In this document: positions 55,269-63,525 of the stretch, in pieces
Position numbering within the stretch: position 1 is the first letter of the stretch
How the letters are laid out: each line of letters opens with the position of its first letter
Assembly: GCF_018614915.1 (NCBI RefSeq)
Contig: NZ_JAGGNU010000014.1
Span: 11,021 to 75,020, forward strand
Direction of reading: 5' to 3'
Length of the DNA: 64,000 bases
Source: Variovorax paradoxus
Lineage (GTDB): Bacteria > Pseudomonadota > Gammaproteobacteria > Burkholderiales > Burkholderiaceae_C
Made by a program: the position numbers and the translations under genes
The notes under the pieces: generated by a model
Told to the model about the DNA's origin: nothing
The model's input: the letters and a program-made list of their open reading frames with translations, nothing else
Databases searched by the model: none

Positions 55269-56042
55269 TCAGAGGGTGGCGGTGACGCCGCCGTCGACGT
55301 AGAGGATGTGGCCGTTGACGAAGTTCGAGGCGTCGCTGGCGAGGAACACGGCCGCGCCGACCAGGTCTTCCACATCGCCCCAGCGCCGCGAAGGCGTGCG
55401 CCCGACCAGCCAGGCGGTGAACTCCTCGTTCTTCACCAGCGCATCGGTCAGCTCGGTCTTGAAGTAGCCCGGCCCCAGGCCGTTGACCTGGATGCCGTGC
55501 TGGCCCCAGTCGATCGCCATGCCCTTGGTCAGCATCTTCACCGCGCCCTTGCTGGCGGTGTAGGGCGCGATGCCGGGGCGGCCCAGCTCGCTTTGCACCG
55601 AGCAGATGTTGATGATCTTGCCGCGCCGGCGCGGGATCATGCGCCGCGCCACCGCCTGGCCGACCAGGAAGACGCTGTCGACGTTGGTCTTCATCAGCTC
55701 GTGCCAGTGCGCCTCCTCGAACTGGTCGAGCGGGCCGCGGCGCTGCATGCCGGCGTTGTTGACCAGGATGTCGATGGCGCCGATCTCGGCCTCGATGCGC
55801 TCGATGGCCGGGTTCACCGACTCGCCGGAGGTCACGTCGAAGGCGGCGGTGAAGACGGTGGCGCCTTCCTCGCGCAGCGCTTGCGCGGCCTGCTCGAGCT
55901 TGTCGGCGTTGCGCGCGTTGAGAACCACGCGCGCGCCGGCGCCCGCCAGGCCGCGCGCCAGCGCATAGCCGATGCCGGCGCTGGAGCCGGTGATGAGCGC
56001 GGTGCGCCCGCTGAGGTCGAAGCTCTTAAGAACGGGGTTCAA
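55269..56042 (-). CDS. SDR family oxidoreductase (gluconate 5-dehydrogenase type), TTG start
   Basis: 257 residues. The start TTG at 56042 has GGAG 8 nt upstream and gives the normal N-terminus (NPVLKSFDLSGRTALIT). An ATG further up, at 56126, would overlap the neighbouring coding end. SDR motifs are TGSSAGIGYALA, NNAGMQRRGP, and the catalytic Ser-Tyr-Lys in NICSVQSELGRPGIAPYTASKGAVK. The sequence is close to gluconate 5-dehydrogenase (IdnO), which suits its neighbour IdnD: 5-ketogluconate to gluconate. Confidence 0.88.
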   Translation of the reverse strand: MNPVLKSFDLSGRTALITGSSAGIGYALARGLAGAGARVVLNARNADKLEQAAQALREEGATVFTAAFDVTSGESVNPAIERIEAEIGAIDILVNNAGMQRRGPLDQFEEAHWHELMKTNVDSVFLVGQAVARRMIPRRRGKIINICSVQSELGRPGIAPYTASKGAVKMLTKGMAIDWGQHGIQVNGLGPGYFKTELTDALVKNEEFTAWLVGRTPSRRWGDVEDLVGAAVFLASDASNFVNGHILYVDGGVTATL

Positions 56043-56097
56043 GGCAGTGTCTCCATCAAGGTGTAGGCATCGAGTATCGCCTTCCGCCCGGCGGGCC

Positions 56098-56769
56098 TCA
56101 GTTGGGGCAGCGCGCCTCGAGCGCATCGATGAAGGAGCGGTCCCATCGACCCTCCTTCATGGCCCGTATCGTCTCTGCTTCGGTCTCCAGATGCGCAAGC
56201 GCCTTGTCGATCAGCCACTCGGCCTCGTCCGGCGCGAAGGCCATCAGGCCGTCCTGGTCGCCGACCACGATGTCGCCGGGGTTGACCACCATGCCACCGA
56301 CCGACACCGGCACGTTGATCTCGCCCGGGCCGTCCTTGTAGGGGCCGCGATGGGTGACACCGCGCGCGTAGACCGGAAACTCGCGCGCCCGGATCTCGGC
56401 CACGTCGCGGATCGCCCCGTCGACCACCACGCCCACGACGCCGATGTGGGCAGCGTAGAAGGACAGGATGCCACCGACCACCGCGTTGTTGAGGATGCCC
56501 CCGGCATCGATCACCAGCACGTCGCCGGGACGGCAGAACTCGAGGGCGCGCAAATACGTCAGGTTGTCGCCGCCGCGCGAGCGCGCCGTGACGGCCGTGC
56601 CGGCCATGGTCCGGGCGACGGGGCGGTGGTAAGGGGTCAAGCCCGTGGTGCCGATGTTGCGGTGCATGTTGTCGCTCAGCGCCGCGACGGGGATCTCGCG
56701 CAGCGCGGTCAGGATCTTCGGATCGACCTGCGCGGCCGAGGGGTTCTTGCGGATGGCTTTGAATTGCAT
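56098..56769 (-). CDS. RraA family protein (HMG/CHA aldolase-like)
   Basis: 223 residues from ATG 56769. RraA/4-hydroxy-4-methyl-2-oxoglutarate aldolase features are VAALSDNMHRN, RPGDVLVIDAGG, NNAVVGGILSFYAA and the VVVDGAIRDVAEI motif, whose Arg-Asp binds substrate and metal in the aldolases. It is likely to be a metal-dependent aldolase or decarboxylase of a 2-oxo acid, rather than the RNase E regulator. The catabolic operon context supports this. Confidence 0.86.
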   Translation of the reverse strand: MQFKAIRKNPSAAQVDPKILTALREIPVAALSDNMHRNIGTTGLTPYHRPVARTMAGTAVTARSRGGDNLTYLRALEFCRPGDVLVIDAGGILNNAVVGGILSFYAAHIGVVGVVVDGAIRDVAEIRAREFPVYARGVTHRGPYKDGPGEINVPVSVGGMVVNPGDIVVGDQDGLMAFAPDEAEWLIDKALAHLETEAETIRAMKEGRWDRSFIDALEARCPN

Positions 56770-56803
56770 GGGGTGTCCTTGGTGGTGGCGGTGCTTCGTG
56801 CGC

Positions 56804-58012
56804 TCAGCGCAGCTCGGCCACCGCACGGGCGATCCGCGCGCAGCCTTCTTCCAGCGTTTCGATCGAGGTGGCGATGGACAGGCGGAAGTAGGGCGAGAGG
56901 CCGTAGGCGGTGCCGGCGACGGTCGCGACGCCGGCGCTTTCGAGCAGGTACATCACCAGGTCCCCGTCTTCGTTCAGGGTCTTGCCCGCGGGCGTGGTCT
57001 TGCCGATCAGCCCGGCGCAGTGGATGTAGAGGTAGAAGGCGCCGGGCGGCGTGGCGCAGCTCAATCCGGGGATTGAATTGACGAGCGCCAGCGTGCGGTC
57101 GCGCCGCTTCTTGTAGACCGCCACGCTCTCGGCCACGAAGCCCTGGTCGCCGTTGAGTGCGGCGGCCGCGGCTGCTTGGCTGATCGAGCAGCAGTTGCCG
57201 GCGGACTGCGACAGCAGCGTGTCCATCGCCGCGACCAGGTCTGCCGGTCCGGCGGCCCAGCCGATGCGCCAGCCGGTCATCGCATAGGTCTTGGAGACGC
57301 CGTTGACGGCAAGCGTGCGCTCGCGCAGCGCTGGCGCGACGGCCAGCAGGTGCGGCGTCGGCTGGCCGTCGAAGCGGATGTGCTCGTAGATGTCGTCGGT
57401 CATCACCATCACGTGGGGATGACGGGCCAGCACCTCGGCGAGCGCGCGGTACTCGTCCGCCGTGTAGCTCGCGCCCGTGGGATTGCTCGGCGAGTTGATC
57501 AGGAGCCAGCGCGTGCGCGGTGTGATCGCGGCCTCCAGCTGGCTGGGCGTGAGCTTGAAGCCGTCGGTCTCCGGACAGGCGACGACGACGGGCTTGCCTT
57601 CGCAGGCCAGCACCATGTCTGGGTAGGACACCCAGTAGGGCGCGGGGATGATGACTTCATCCTTCGGCTCCAGCGTGATGGCGAAGGCGTTGTAGATCGC
57701 GCTCTTGGCGCCGCTGGTGACGATGATCTCGTTCATGGCGTACGAGAGGCCGTTCTCGCGCTGCAGCTTGGCGACGATGGCCTGGCGCAGCTCGACCGTG
57801 CCGGCCATCAGCGTGTAGCGCGTCGCGCCCTTGTCCATCGCCTCGGCGGCGGCGCGGCGGATATGCAGCGGGGTGTCGAAGTCGGGTTCGCCCACCACCA
57901 GGTTGACGATCGACTTGCCCTGGCGGCGCAGCTCGTTGGCGCGGTCCGCGGCGGAAGTGCTGGGCGAGGGCTTGATGCGCCGTACGCGGGCGGCGATGCG
58001 GGAGGTGGTCAC
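56804..58012 (-). CDS. Class I/II pyridoxal-phosphate aminotransferase
   Basis: 402 residues. A GTG start at 58012 with AAGGAAG 5-6 nt upstream gives TTSRIAARVRRIKPSPS. AspC-like motifs are NLVVGEPDFDTP, SGAKSAIYNAF, LLINSPSNPTGASY, the PLP-lysine region VNGVSKTYAMTGWRIGW and a late Arg in YFRLSIATS. It transfers amino groups between an amino acid and a 2-oxo acid. As the first gene of the operon with RraA-like, SDR and IdnD-like genes, it may feed a 2-oxo acid to the aldolase (inference). Confidence 0.9.
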   Translation of the reverse strand: MTTSRIAARVRRIKPSPSTSAADRANELRRQGKSIVNLVVGEPDFDTPLHIRRAAAEAMDKGATRYTLMAGTVELRQAIVAKLQRENGLSYAMNEIIVTSGAKSAIYNAFAITLEPKDEVIIPAPYWVSYPDMVLACEGKPVVVACPETDGFKLTPSQLEAAITPRTRWLLINSPSNPTGASYTADEYRALAEVLARHPHVMVMTDDIYEHIRFDGQPTPHLLAVAPALRERTLAVNGVSKTYAMTGWRIGWAAGPADLVAAMDTLLSQSAGNCCSISQAAAAAALNGDQGFVAESVAVYKKRRDRTLALVNSIPGLSCATPPGAFYLYIHCAGLIGKTTPAGKTLNEDGDLVMYLLESAGVATVAGTAYGLSPYFRLSIATSIETLEEGCARIARAVAELR

Positions 58013-58599
58013 GGATCTTCCTTGGGCTGCGGGGTACGGGCCCAACGGTACGCAGATCACCCTGCCTCGGCCAAGACGAGATCGCTCTGGTTGTATAGGC
58101 GGAGCTTATGGTGGGGTGTTCCTGTTTCCCTTGGGCATGCGGTGCAGGTCGGGCTCTATGGGTGTTCGATGAGTGCGCGCGCCTCGAAGGGCCGGTGCCC
58201 CCACCCCAACCCTCCCCCAGCGGGGGAGGGAGTCATACCGCCTGCACGCAAAACTCAGCGGCATTTCTTGTCTTGCTCCCTCCCTCTGGGGGAGGGTGGG
58301 GGTGGGCCTCGGGCCTGTCCACGGAGGCGGGCGGTGTGCCCTGGGCCGGCCGTGGAGGCGCCGCCGAGCAGCGGAGCAGCAGGCGGACAAGGGCCGCGCG
58401 TGTCTGAGCCGCAGGCGAGTTTGCGCGGACCCCGCCTGCTGCGAGCAGCGCAGGGCAGCCGCGAAGCGGCCGGTGACGTCGGCCGGCCCAGGGCACACCG
58501 CCCGCCTCCGCACCCCGGACACACCGCACCCCCGGACACACCGCATCTACGCACCCCCGTAGCCCGGTGCTAGGCTCAGCTTTTGCTTGGAGACAAGGC
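58013..58599. repeat. Intergenic repeat region with hairpins, palindromic element and tandem repeat
   Basis: These 587 bp separate the divergent aminotransferase and LysR genes and hold no credible gene. From left to right: a hairpin with 9-bp arms CCCTCCCCC/GGGGGAGGG (58210-58230), a related G/C hairpin at about 58276-58305, a palindromic element with 31-bp perfect arms (58322-58352 and 58480-58510), and two copies of CCCCGGACACACCGCA (58513-58528 and 58530-58545). The promoters of both flanking genes must lie at its two ends. Confidence 0.8.
58322..58510. repeat. 189-bp element with 31-bp perfect inverted ends
   Basis: The arms 58322-58352 and 58480-58510 are exact reverse complements (the left begins CGGAGGCGGGCGGTGTGCCC). 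The interior (58363-58476) carries GGGCCGCGCG, TGTCTGAGCCG and GGCGAGTTTGCGCGGACCCC, which also occur in the 14.5-15.2 kb repeat. It is therefore one member of a dispersed family. It has the form of a non-autonomous mobile or structural palindrome and codes for no protein. Confidence 0.8.
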
Positions 58600-59538
58600 G
58601 TGAACCTCAGACGCCTCAAATACTTCGTGAAGATCGTGGACATCGGCAGCCTGACGCAGGCCGCCGAGGTGCTCTTCATCGCGCAACCGGCGCTCAGCCA
58701 GCAGCTCGCCACGCTCGAAGGCGAGGTGCGCCAGCAGCTGCTGGTGCGCACCAAGCGTGGCGTGACGCCCACCGAGGCCGGCAAGGTGCTGTACCGGCAC
58801 GCGCAGATCATCCTGCGCCAGTGCGAGCAGGCCCGCGTCGACATGGAAGCCGCGGGCGAGGGCCTGTCGGGCCAGGTGTCCGTGGGCCTGGCGCCCGGCA
58901 CCGCGGCCTCCGCGCTGTCGCTGCCGCTCTTGCGCACCGTGCGGGCCCGGCACCCCGGCATCCTGCTCTACCTGAACGAGAACTACGGCACCACGCTCAG
59001 CGAGCTCATCATGAACGGCCGCATGGACCTGGCCGTGCTCTACGGCGACAAGGCGATCCACGGCCTGTCCTTCCTGCCGCTGCTCAAGGAGCCCCTGTTC
59101 CTGGTGGGGCCGGCATCGATGCCGGCGCCGGCCGAGCCCGTGCGGCTGGCCGACCTGCGCGAGATCGAGCTCTTCCTGCCGCGTCCCTACAACGTGGTGC
59201 GCAAGCTGGTCGACGCGGCCTTCCAGCGCGCCGGCATGGTGCCGCGCGTCGCGGCCGAGATCGAATCGGCCTTCACCCTGACCGCCGCCATCGCCGACGG
59301 ACTGGGCGCCACCATCCTGCCGGCATCGATGGCGCGCGAGGTCGTGGCGGCCTGCGGCGCATGGCAGTTCCGCATCGTCGATCCGGTGATCGAGGCGCCG
59401 CTCGCGCTCTGCCAGTCCGACCACTTGCCCCTTTCCGAACCGGCGCAGGCGGTGAAGGACATCCTGCTCGAGCTCGTCGTCGATCTCGCCGGCACCGTCC
59501 CCTCCACGCCCGAACCCGAGCTGAGCGCCCTGTCATAA
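58600..59538 (+). CDS. LysR family transcriptional regulator
   Basis: 312 residues. A GTG start at 58600 with GGAGACAAGG just upstream gives NLRRLKYFVKIVDIGSLT. The helix-turn-helix is at about 18-37 (QAAEVLFIAQPALSQQLATL), followed by the co-inducer domain (SVGLAPGTAAS, DGLGATILPAS). The N-terminus resembles the Nac/Cbl-type group. It sits 133 bp upstream of the biotin carrier-pxp operon in the same direction and probably controls it, or the divergent operon (inference). Confidence 0.92.
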   Translation: MNLRRLKYFVKIVDIGSLTQAAEVLFIAQPALSQQLATLEGEVRQQLLVRTKRGVTPTEAGKVLYRHAQIILRQCEQARVDMEAAGEGLSGQVSVGLAPGTAASALSLPLLRTVRARHPGILLYLNENYGTTLSELIMNGRMDLAVLYGDKAIHGLSFLPLLKEPLFLVGPASMPAPAEPVRLADLREIELFLPRPYNVVRKLVDAAFQRAGMVPRVAAEIESAFTLTAAIADGLGATILPASMAREVVAACGAWQFRIVDPVIEAPLALCQSDHLPLSEPAQAVKDILLELVVDLAGTVPSTPEPELSALS

Positions 59539-59671
59539 GCCGCCCTTATCGCGGCACAGCCAATCCGTCTTGGGCTTCGGGCCCGCGGCCCGCTACCTTT
59601 CATGCCTGCCGTCACGCATTCGTCGAACGCGTCGGCCACCCAGGATGTTCCGTCTCCCAAGACGGTCCGGC

Positions 59672-60085
59672 ATGAATCAGGAACAGATCAAGACGCTCAT
59701 CGACGCGCTGGCCGCATCGGACCTCTGCGAGTTGGAGTACAGCGAGAACGGCAGCACGCTGCGGCTGGTGAAGCAGTCGACGCTGGTCGCGGCGGCGCGG
59801 CGCCGGCGCGCTGCACTCGTGGCGCCCGATGACACCGTTCCCGCGGCGGCTGCAGCCGAATGCCTCGCTCCGATGTACGGCGTGGTGCACCTGCAGCCCA
59901 CGCCCGGCGAGCCGCCCTTCGTGCAGGCCGGCCAAGCGATCGAGGCCGGCCGGACGCTGTGCGTGATCGAGGCCATGAAGGTGTTCAACGAAGTGCGCGC
60001 CGAACGCGACGCCACGGTGCAGGAAGTGCTGGTCGGCTCGGGCCAGGAAGTTGAAGCCGGCCAGCCCTTGTTCCGCTTCGAGTGA
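59672..60085 (+). CDS. accB: Biotin carboxyl carrier protein (AccB-like)
   Basis: 137 residues from ATG 59672. The N-terminal helix [23 protein letters not shown] is typical of AccB. The biotinyl domain (about 65-137) contains the biotin-accepting EAMKVFNEV with Lys, and [13 protein letters not shown] at its start. It carries carboxybiotin for the carboxylase coded next. Given its position, it serves the pxp-linked enzyme rather than fatty acid synthesis (inference). Confidence 0.92.
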   Translation: MNQEQIKTLIDALAASDLCELEYSENGSTLRLVKQSTLVAAARRRRAALVAPDDTVPAAAAAECLAPMYGVVHLQPTPGEPPFVQAGQAIEAGRTLCVIEAMKVFNEVRAERDATVQEVLVGSGQEVEAGQPLFRFE

Positions 60086-60093
60086 AGAGGGCC

Positions 60094-61452
60094 ATGGCCA
60101 TGTTCGATACCGTCCTGATCGCCAACCGCGGAGAGATCGCATTGCGCATCCAGCGCGCCTCCCGCGGCCTCGGCCTCAAGACCGTGGCGGTGCACTCCGA
60201 GGCCGACCGCGACGCGCCCTACGTGGCGCAGGCCGACCAGGCGCTGTGCATCGGCCCGGCGGCGCCGGGGCAGAGCTACCTGAACCAGTCCGCGATCCTG
60301 TTCGCTGCCGAGCTCAGCGGCGCGCAGGCCATTCACCCGGGCTATGGCTTCCTGTCGGAGAACGCGGGCTTTGCCGAACGCGTCGAGCAGGCCGGCCTCA
60401 CGTTCATCGGCCCGAGCGCCGCCTGCATCCGCACCATGGGCGACAAGGTCGCGGCCAAGCGCGCGATGCGGAGGGCCGGTGTGCCCTGCGTGCCCGGGCC
60501 GGACGGCAGCCTGCCGGAGGATCCGGCGGAGATCCTCGCCCTGGCGCGCGAGATCGGCTTCCCGGTGATCGTCAAGGCCGCCGGCGGCGGCGGCGGCCGC
60601 GGCATGCGCGTGGTGCACGACGAGGCCTCGCTTTCCGACGCCCTGGCGCTGACGCGCGAGGAAGCGCGCCGCACCTTCGGCAATCCCGAGGTCTACATCG
60701 AGAAATTCCTGCTCTCTCCGCGCCACGTCGAGATCCAGGTGCTGGCCGACAGCCATGGCCACGCGCTGTGGCTCGGCAGCCGCGACTGCTCGCTGCAGCG
60801 CCGCCACCAGAAGGTGATCGAGGAGGCGCCGGCGCCGGGCATCGACGAGGCGCTCGTCGCGGAGCTCGGCGAGCGCTGCGCCGCCGCCTGCCGGCAGATC
60901 GGCTACTGCGGCGTCGGCACCTTCGAGTTCCTGTACGAGCGCGGCGCCTTCTACTTCATCGAGATGAACACCCGCCTGCAGGTGGAGCATCCGGTGACCG
61001 AGATGACCAGCGGCATCGACATCGTGCAGCAGCAGCTGCGCGTGGCGCGCGGCGAGCGCCTGGCCTTCACGCAGGCCGACGTGCGCTGCCAGGGCCATGC
61101 CATCGAGTGCCGCATCAACGCGGAGCACCCGGACAGCTTCGCGCCATCGCCCGGACGGATCACCGGCTGGCAGCTGCCCGGCGGCTTCGGCGTGCGCGTG
61201 GACTCGCATGCCGGCGCCGGCTACCGCGTGCCGCCGTACTACGACTCGATGATCGCCAAGCTCATCGTGCAGGGCAGCAGCCGCGCCGACGCGCTCGACC
61301 GCATGCGCCTGGCGCTCGGCGAGATGCATGTCGAGGGCATCGCGACCAACCTGCCGCTGCACCGCGAGATCCTGCAGGACGAGGGCTTCGCCGCCGGCGG
61401 CGTGGACATCCACCATCTCGAGCGCTGGCTGCAGCAAAGGAGCGCCGCATGA
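60094..61452 (+). CDS. accC: Biotin carboxylase (AccC-like)
   Basis: 452 residues from ATG 60094, 8 bp after the carrier gene. Features are [32 protein letters not shown], the ATP-grasp Gly loop [14 protein letters not shown] (161-174), and the [20 protein letters not shown] region. It carboxylates biotin with bicarbonate and ATP. No carboxyltransferase of the acetyl-CoA carboxylase kind (AccA/AccD) follows; instead pxpB/pxpC stand in that place. Its stop overlaps the pxpB start (ATGA). Confidence 0.95.
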   Translation: MAMFDTVLIANRGEIALRIQRASRGLGLKTVAVHSEADRDAPYVAQADQALCIGPAAPGQSYLNQSAILFAAELSGAQAIHPGYGFLSENAGFAERVEQAGLTFIGPSAACIRTMGDKVAAKRAMRRAGVPCVPGPDGSLPEDPAEILALAREIGFPVIVKAAGGGGGRGMRVVHDEASLSDALALTREEARRTFGNPEVYIEKFLLSPRHVEIQVLADSHGHALWLGSRDCSLQRRHQKVIEEAPAPGIDEALVAELGERCAAACRQIGYCGVGTFEFLYERGAFYFIEMNTRLQVEHPVTEMTSGIDIVQQQLRVARGERLAFTQADVRCQGHAIECRINAEHPDSFAPSPGRITGWQLPGGFGVRVDSHAGAGYRVPPYYDSMIAKLIVQGSSRADALDRMRLALGEMHVEGIATNLPLHREILQDEGFAAGGVDIHHLERWLQQRSAA

Positions 61453-62117
61453 TCGCGTCCCTGGCATCCGTGAGTTTGCTGGGCACCACGGCGCTGCTGT
61501 TCGAGGCCCCGGGCGAGCTGAACCTCGAATCGCAGCAGCGCATCTGGGCGCTGGCGCGCGAGACCCAGGCCTGGCCCGAAGTGCGCGAAGCGGTGCCGGG
61601 CATGAACAACCTCATGCTCACCTTCGTGCAAGCGCCGCGCAATGCCCATGCACTGGAAGCGCTGGAGGCACGCCTGCAAGCGGCCTGGGACGCGGCGGTC
61701 GCCCTGCCGCTCGAAGGGCGCGTGGTCGAGCTCCCCGTGGTCTACGGTGGCGAGGGCGGCCCCCACATGGCCGACGTGGTGGCGCACACCGGCCTCAGCG
61801 TGGAGGAGATCGTCGATCTGCACAGCACGCCCGTCTACCCGGTCTATGCGCTCGGCAGCCATCCCGGCTACTGCTACCTCGGCGGCATGGACCCGCGCAT
61901 CGCGACGCCGCGGCGCCAGGTGCCGGTGCTGAGCATTCCGGGCGGTGCGGTCTCGATCGGCGGCGCGCAGACCGGTGTCTCGGCCTCGGCCGGCCCGAGC
62001 GGATGGAACACCATCGGCAGCACCTCGATGTGCTTCTTCGATCCGGCGCAGGACCCGCCGGCGCTGCTGCAGCCGGGCGACATGATCCGGTTCCGGGCCG
62101 AGAGGATCGTCCGATGA
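61449..62117 (+). CDS. pxpB: 5-oxoprolinase subunit PxpB (KipI family)
   Basis: 222 residues. KipI/AHS1 features are [69 protein letters not shown] and STSMCFFDP. In characterised systems PxpB works with PxpC and PxpA in the ATP-dependent opening of 5-oxoproline to glutamate. Overlaps both neighbours by 4 bp, so it is strongly coupled. Confidence 0.93.
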   Translation: MIASLASVSLLGTTALLFEAPGELNLESQQRIWALARETQAWPEVREAVPGMNNLMLTFVQAPRNAHALEALEARLQAAWDAAVALPLEGRVVELPVVYGGEGGPHMADVVAHTGLSVEEIVDLHSTPVYPVYALGSHPGYCYLGGMDPRIATPRRQVPVLSIPGGAVSIGGAQTGVSASAGPSGWNTIGSTSMCFFDPAQDPPALLQPGDMIRFRAERIVR

Positions 62118-63100
62118 TCGAAATCCTTTCCTCCGCCGCGCTCGCCACCGTGCAGGACCTGGGCCGCACCGGCAGCCTGCGCTGGGGCGTCGGCACCTCC
62201 GGCGCCATGGACAAGCTGGCGCTGGCGGCCGGCAACCTGATGCTGGGCAACGAGATCGGCGCGGCGGCCATCGAGGTGCCGGTGTTTCCGTTCAAGCTGC
62301 GTTTCGACGCCGACTGCGCCTTCGCGCTGACCGGCGCCGACTGCGCGGCCCGGCTGGACGAGCAGCCGCTGATGCCCTGGTGGGCCAGCCAGGCGCGCGC
62401 CGGCCAGGTGCTGACGCTGGGCCTGCCGCAAGGCGGCGCGCAGCGCGGCAGCCGGGCCGTGCTGTGCCTGGCCGGTGGCGTGGACGTGCCCGAAATCCTG
62501 GGCTCGCGCAGCACCCAGCTGCGCGGCGCCTTCGGCGGCCATGAAGGCCGCGCGCTGCGCCGCGGCGACGTGCTGCGCGCCGCCGGGGCAGGGCGCGACT
62601 GCCGCACCGGCTTCGGCCTCGTGCCCCCCGCGCTGGCCTTGCCGCTGCAGGCGGACGGCGTGCCCGCGGTGCGGGTGTTGCCCGCCGCCGAATACCTGGG
62701 CTTCGAGGCGGCCTCGCGCGCCGCCTTCTGGGCCGGCGAATGGAAGATCACCGCGCAGAGCGACCGCTATGGCTACCGGCTGGCGGGCGAGGCGCTGCGG
62801 CCCGTGGTGCCGATGGAAATGCGCTCCCATGGCATCGTGCCGGGCGTGATCCAGGTGCCGCACAGCGGCCAGCCCATCATCCAGATGCGCGACGCCCAGC
62901 CCTCCGGCGGCTATCCGAAATTCGGCACGGTGATCGAGGCCGACCTGTGGCGGCTCGGCCAGGCGCCGATCGGCAGCCGCATCCGCTTCATCGAAGCCAG
63001 CTGGGACGAGGCCGTCGCCGCGCTGGACGAGGTCCAGGCCTGGCTGGCCAAGCTGAGGCGTATCGTCGATCTGCACCGCAGTTCGCCCTGCATGAGCTGA
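62114..63100 (+). CDS. pxpC: 5-oxoprolinase subunit PxpC (KipA family, biotin-dependent carboxyltransferase-like)
   Basis: 328 residues. AHS2/KipA features are ATVQDLGRTGSLRWGVGTSG, AMDKLALAAGNLMLGNE, CLAGGVDVPEILGSRST, SDRYGYRLAGEAL, and SHGIVPGVIQVPHSGQPII. The same fold forms part of the urea amidolyase carboxyltransferase. With the accB/accC genes upstream, a biotin-dependent step is possible. Starts inside the pxpB stop. Confidence 0.93.
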   Translation: MIEILSSAALATVQDLGRTGSLRWGVGTSGAMDKLALAAGNLMLGNEIGAAAIEVPVFPFKLRFDADCAFALTGADCAARLDEQPLMPWWASQARAGQVLTLGLPQGGAQRGSRAVLCLAGGVDVPEILGSRSTQLRGAFGGHEGRALRRGDVLRAAGAGRDCRTGFGLVPPALALPLQADGVPAVRVLPAAEYLGFEAASRAAFWAGEWKITAQSDRYGYRLAGEALRPVVPMEMRSHGIVPGVIQVPHSGQPIIQMRDAQPSGGYPKFGTVIEADLWRLGQAPIGSRIRFIEASWDEAVAALDEVQAWLAKLRRIVDLHRSSPCMS

Positions 63101-63101
63101 C

Positions 63102-63512
63102 ATGCGAACACCCGAGCAACTGCAGCAACTGGCCACGTGGCTGGCGGGCACGGACATCGGCCTGCTGGAACTGCGCACGCCCGAAGGAAGCTTGCGGCTG
63201 GGCCGCAACAGTGCATCCCCGGGCGAGATCGTGCAGCTCGATGCGCGCGACGACGACGGCGCGCCGGCGCCGGCCATCGCCACCGCCCCGAGCGTGGGGA
63301 TGTTCCTGCACGGCCATCCGCTGCATCCGGCAGCCCTCGTGCGCATCGGCGAGCGCGTCTCGATGGGCCAGGCCGTGGGCCTGCTGCAGATCGGCCCGCT
63401 GCTGCTGCCGGTGGGCGCGCCGCAGGCCGGCGTGGTGGCGGCCGTGCGCGTCGCCGCCGGCCACACCGTGGGCTACGGCACCGCGCTGCTCGAACTGGAG
63501 CGCATCGAATGA
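63102..63512 (+). CDS. Degenerate biotin-carrier-like protein lacking the biotin lysine
   Basis: 136 residues, the same size as the AccB-like protein of this operon. The N-terminus is similar (MRTPEQLQQLATWLAGTDIGLLEL), followed by a lipoyl/biotinyl-like beta domain. Where the active carrier has EAMK, this protein reads QIGPLLLPVG, so the Met-Lys pair is missing and it cannot be biotinylated in the normal way. It lies 2 bp after pxpC and 14 bp before pxpA. A structural or regulatory subunit is likely (inference). Confidence 0.85.
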   Translation: MRTPEQLQQLATWLAGTDIGLLELRTPEGSLRLGRNSASPGEIVQLDARDDDGAPAPAIATAPSVGMFLHGHPLHPAALVRIGERVSMGQAVGLLQIGPLLLPVGAPQAGVVAAVRVAAGHTVGYGTALLELERIE

Positions 63513-63525
63513 AAGGAAGCGCACG

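Noticed and set aside
58106..58562. Open frames of 99-146 residues in the 58.0-58.6 kb spacer
   Set aside because: They are Arg/Pro/Ala-rich by-products of GC-rich hairpins and the palindromic element, with no recognisable domain.
60051..62117. Continuous frame joining the accC region to pxpB, which could look like a fusion
   Set aside because: The part upstream of 61449 reads out of frame with accC, which is intact in its own frame. Only the pxpB part is real.
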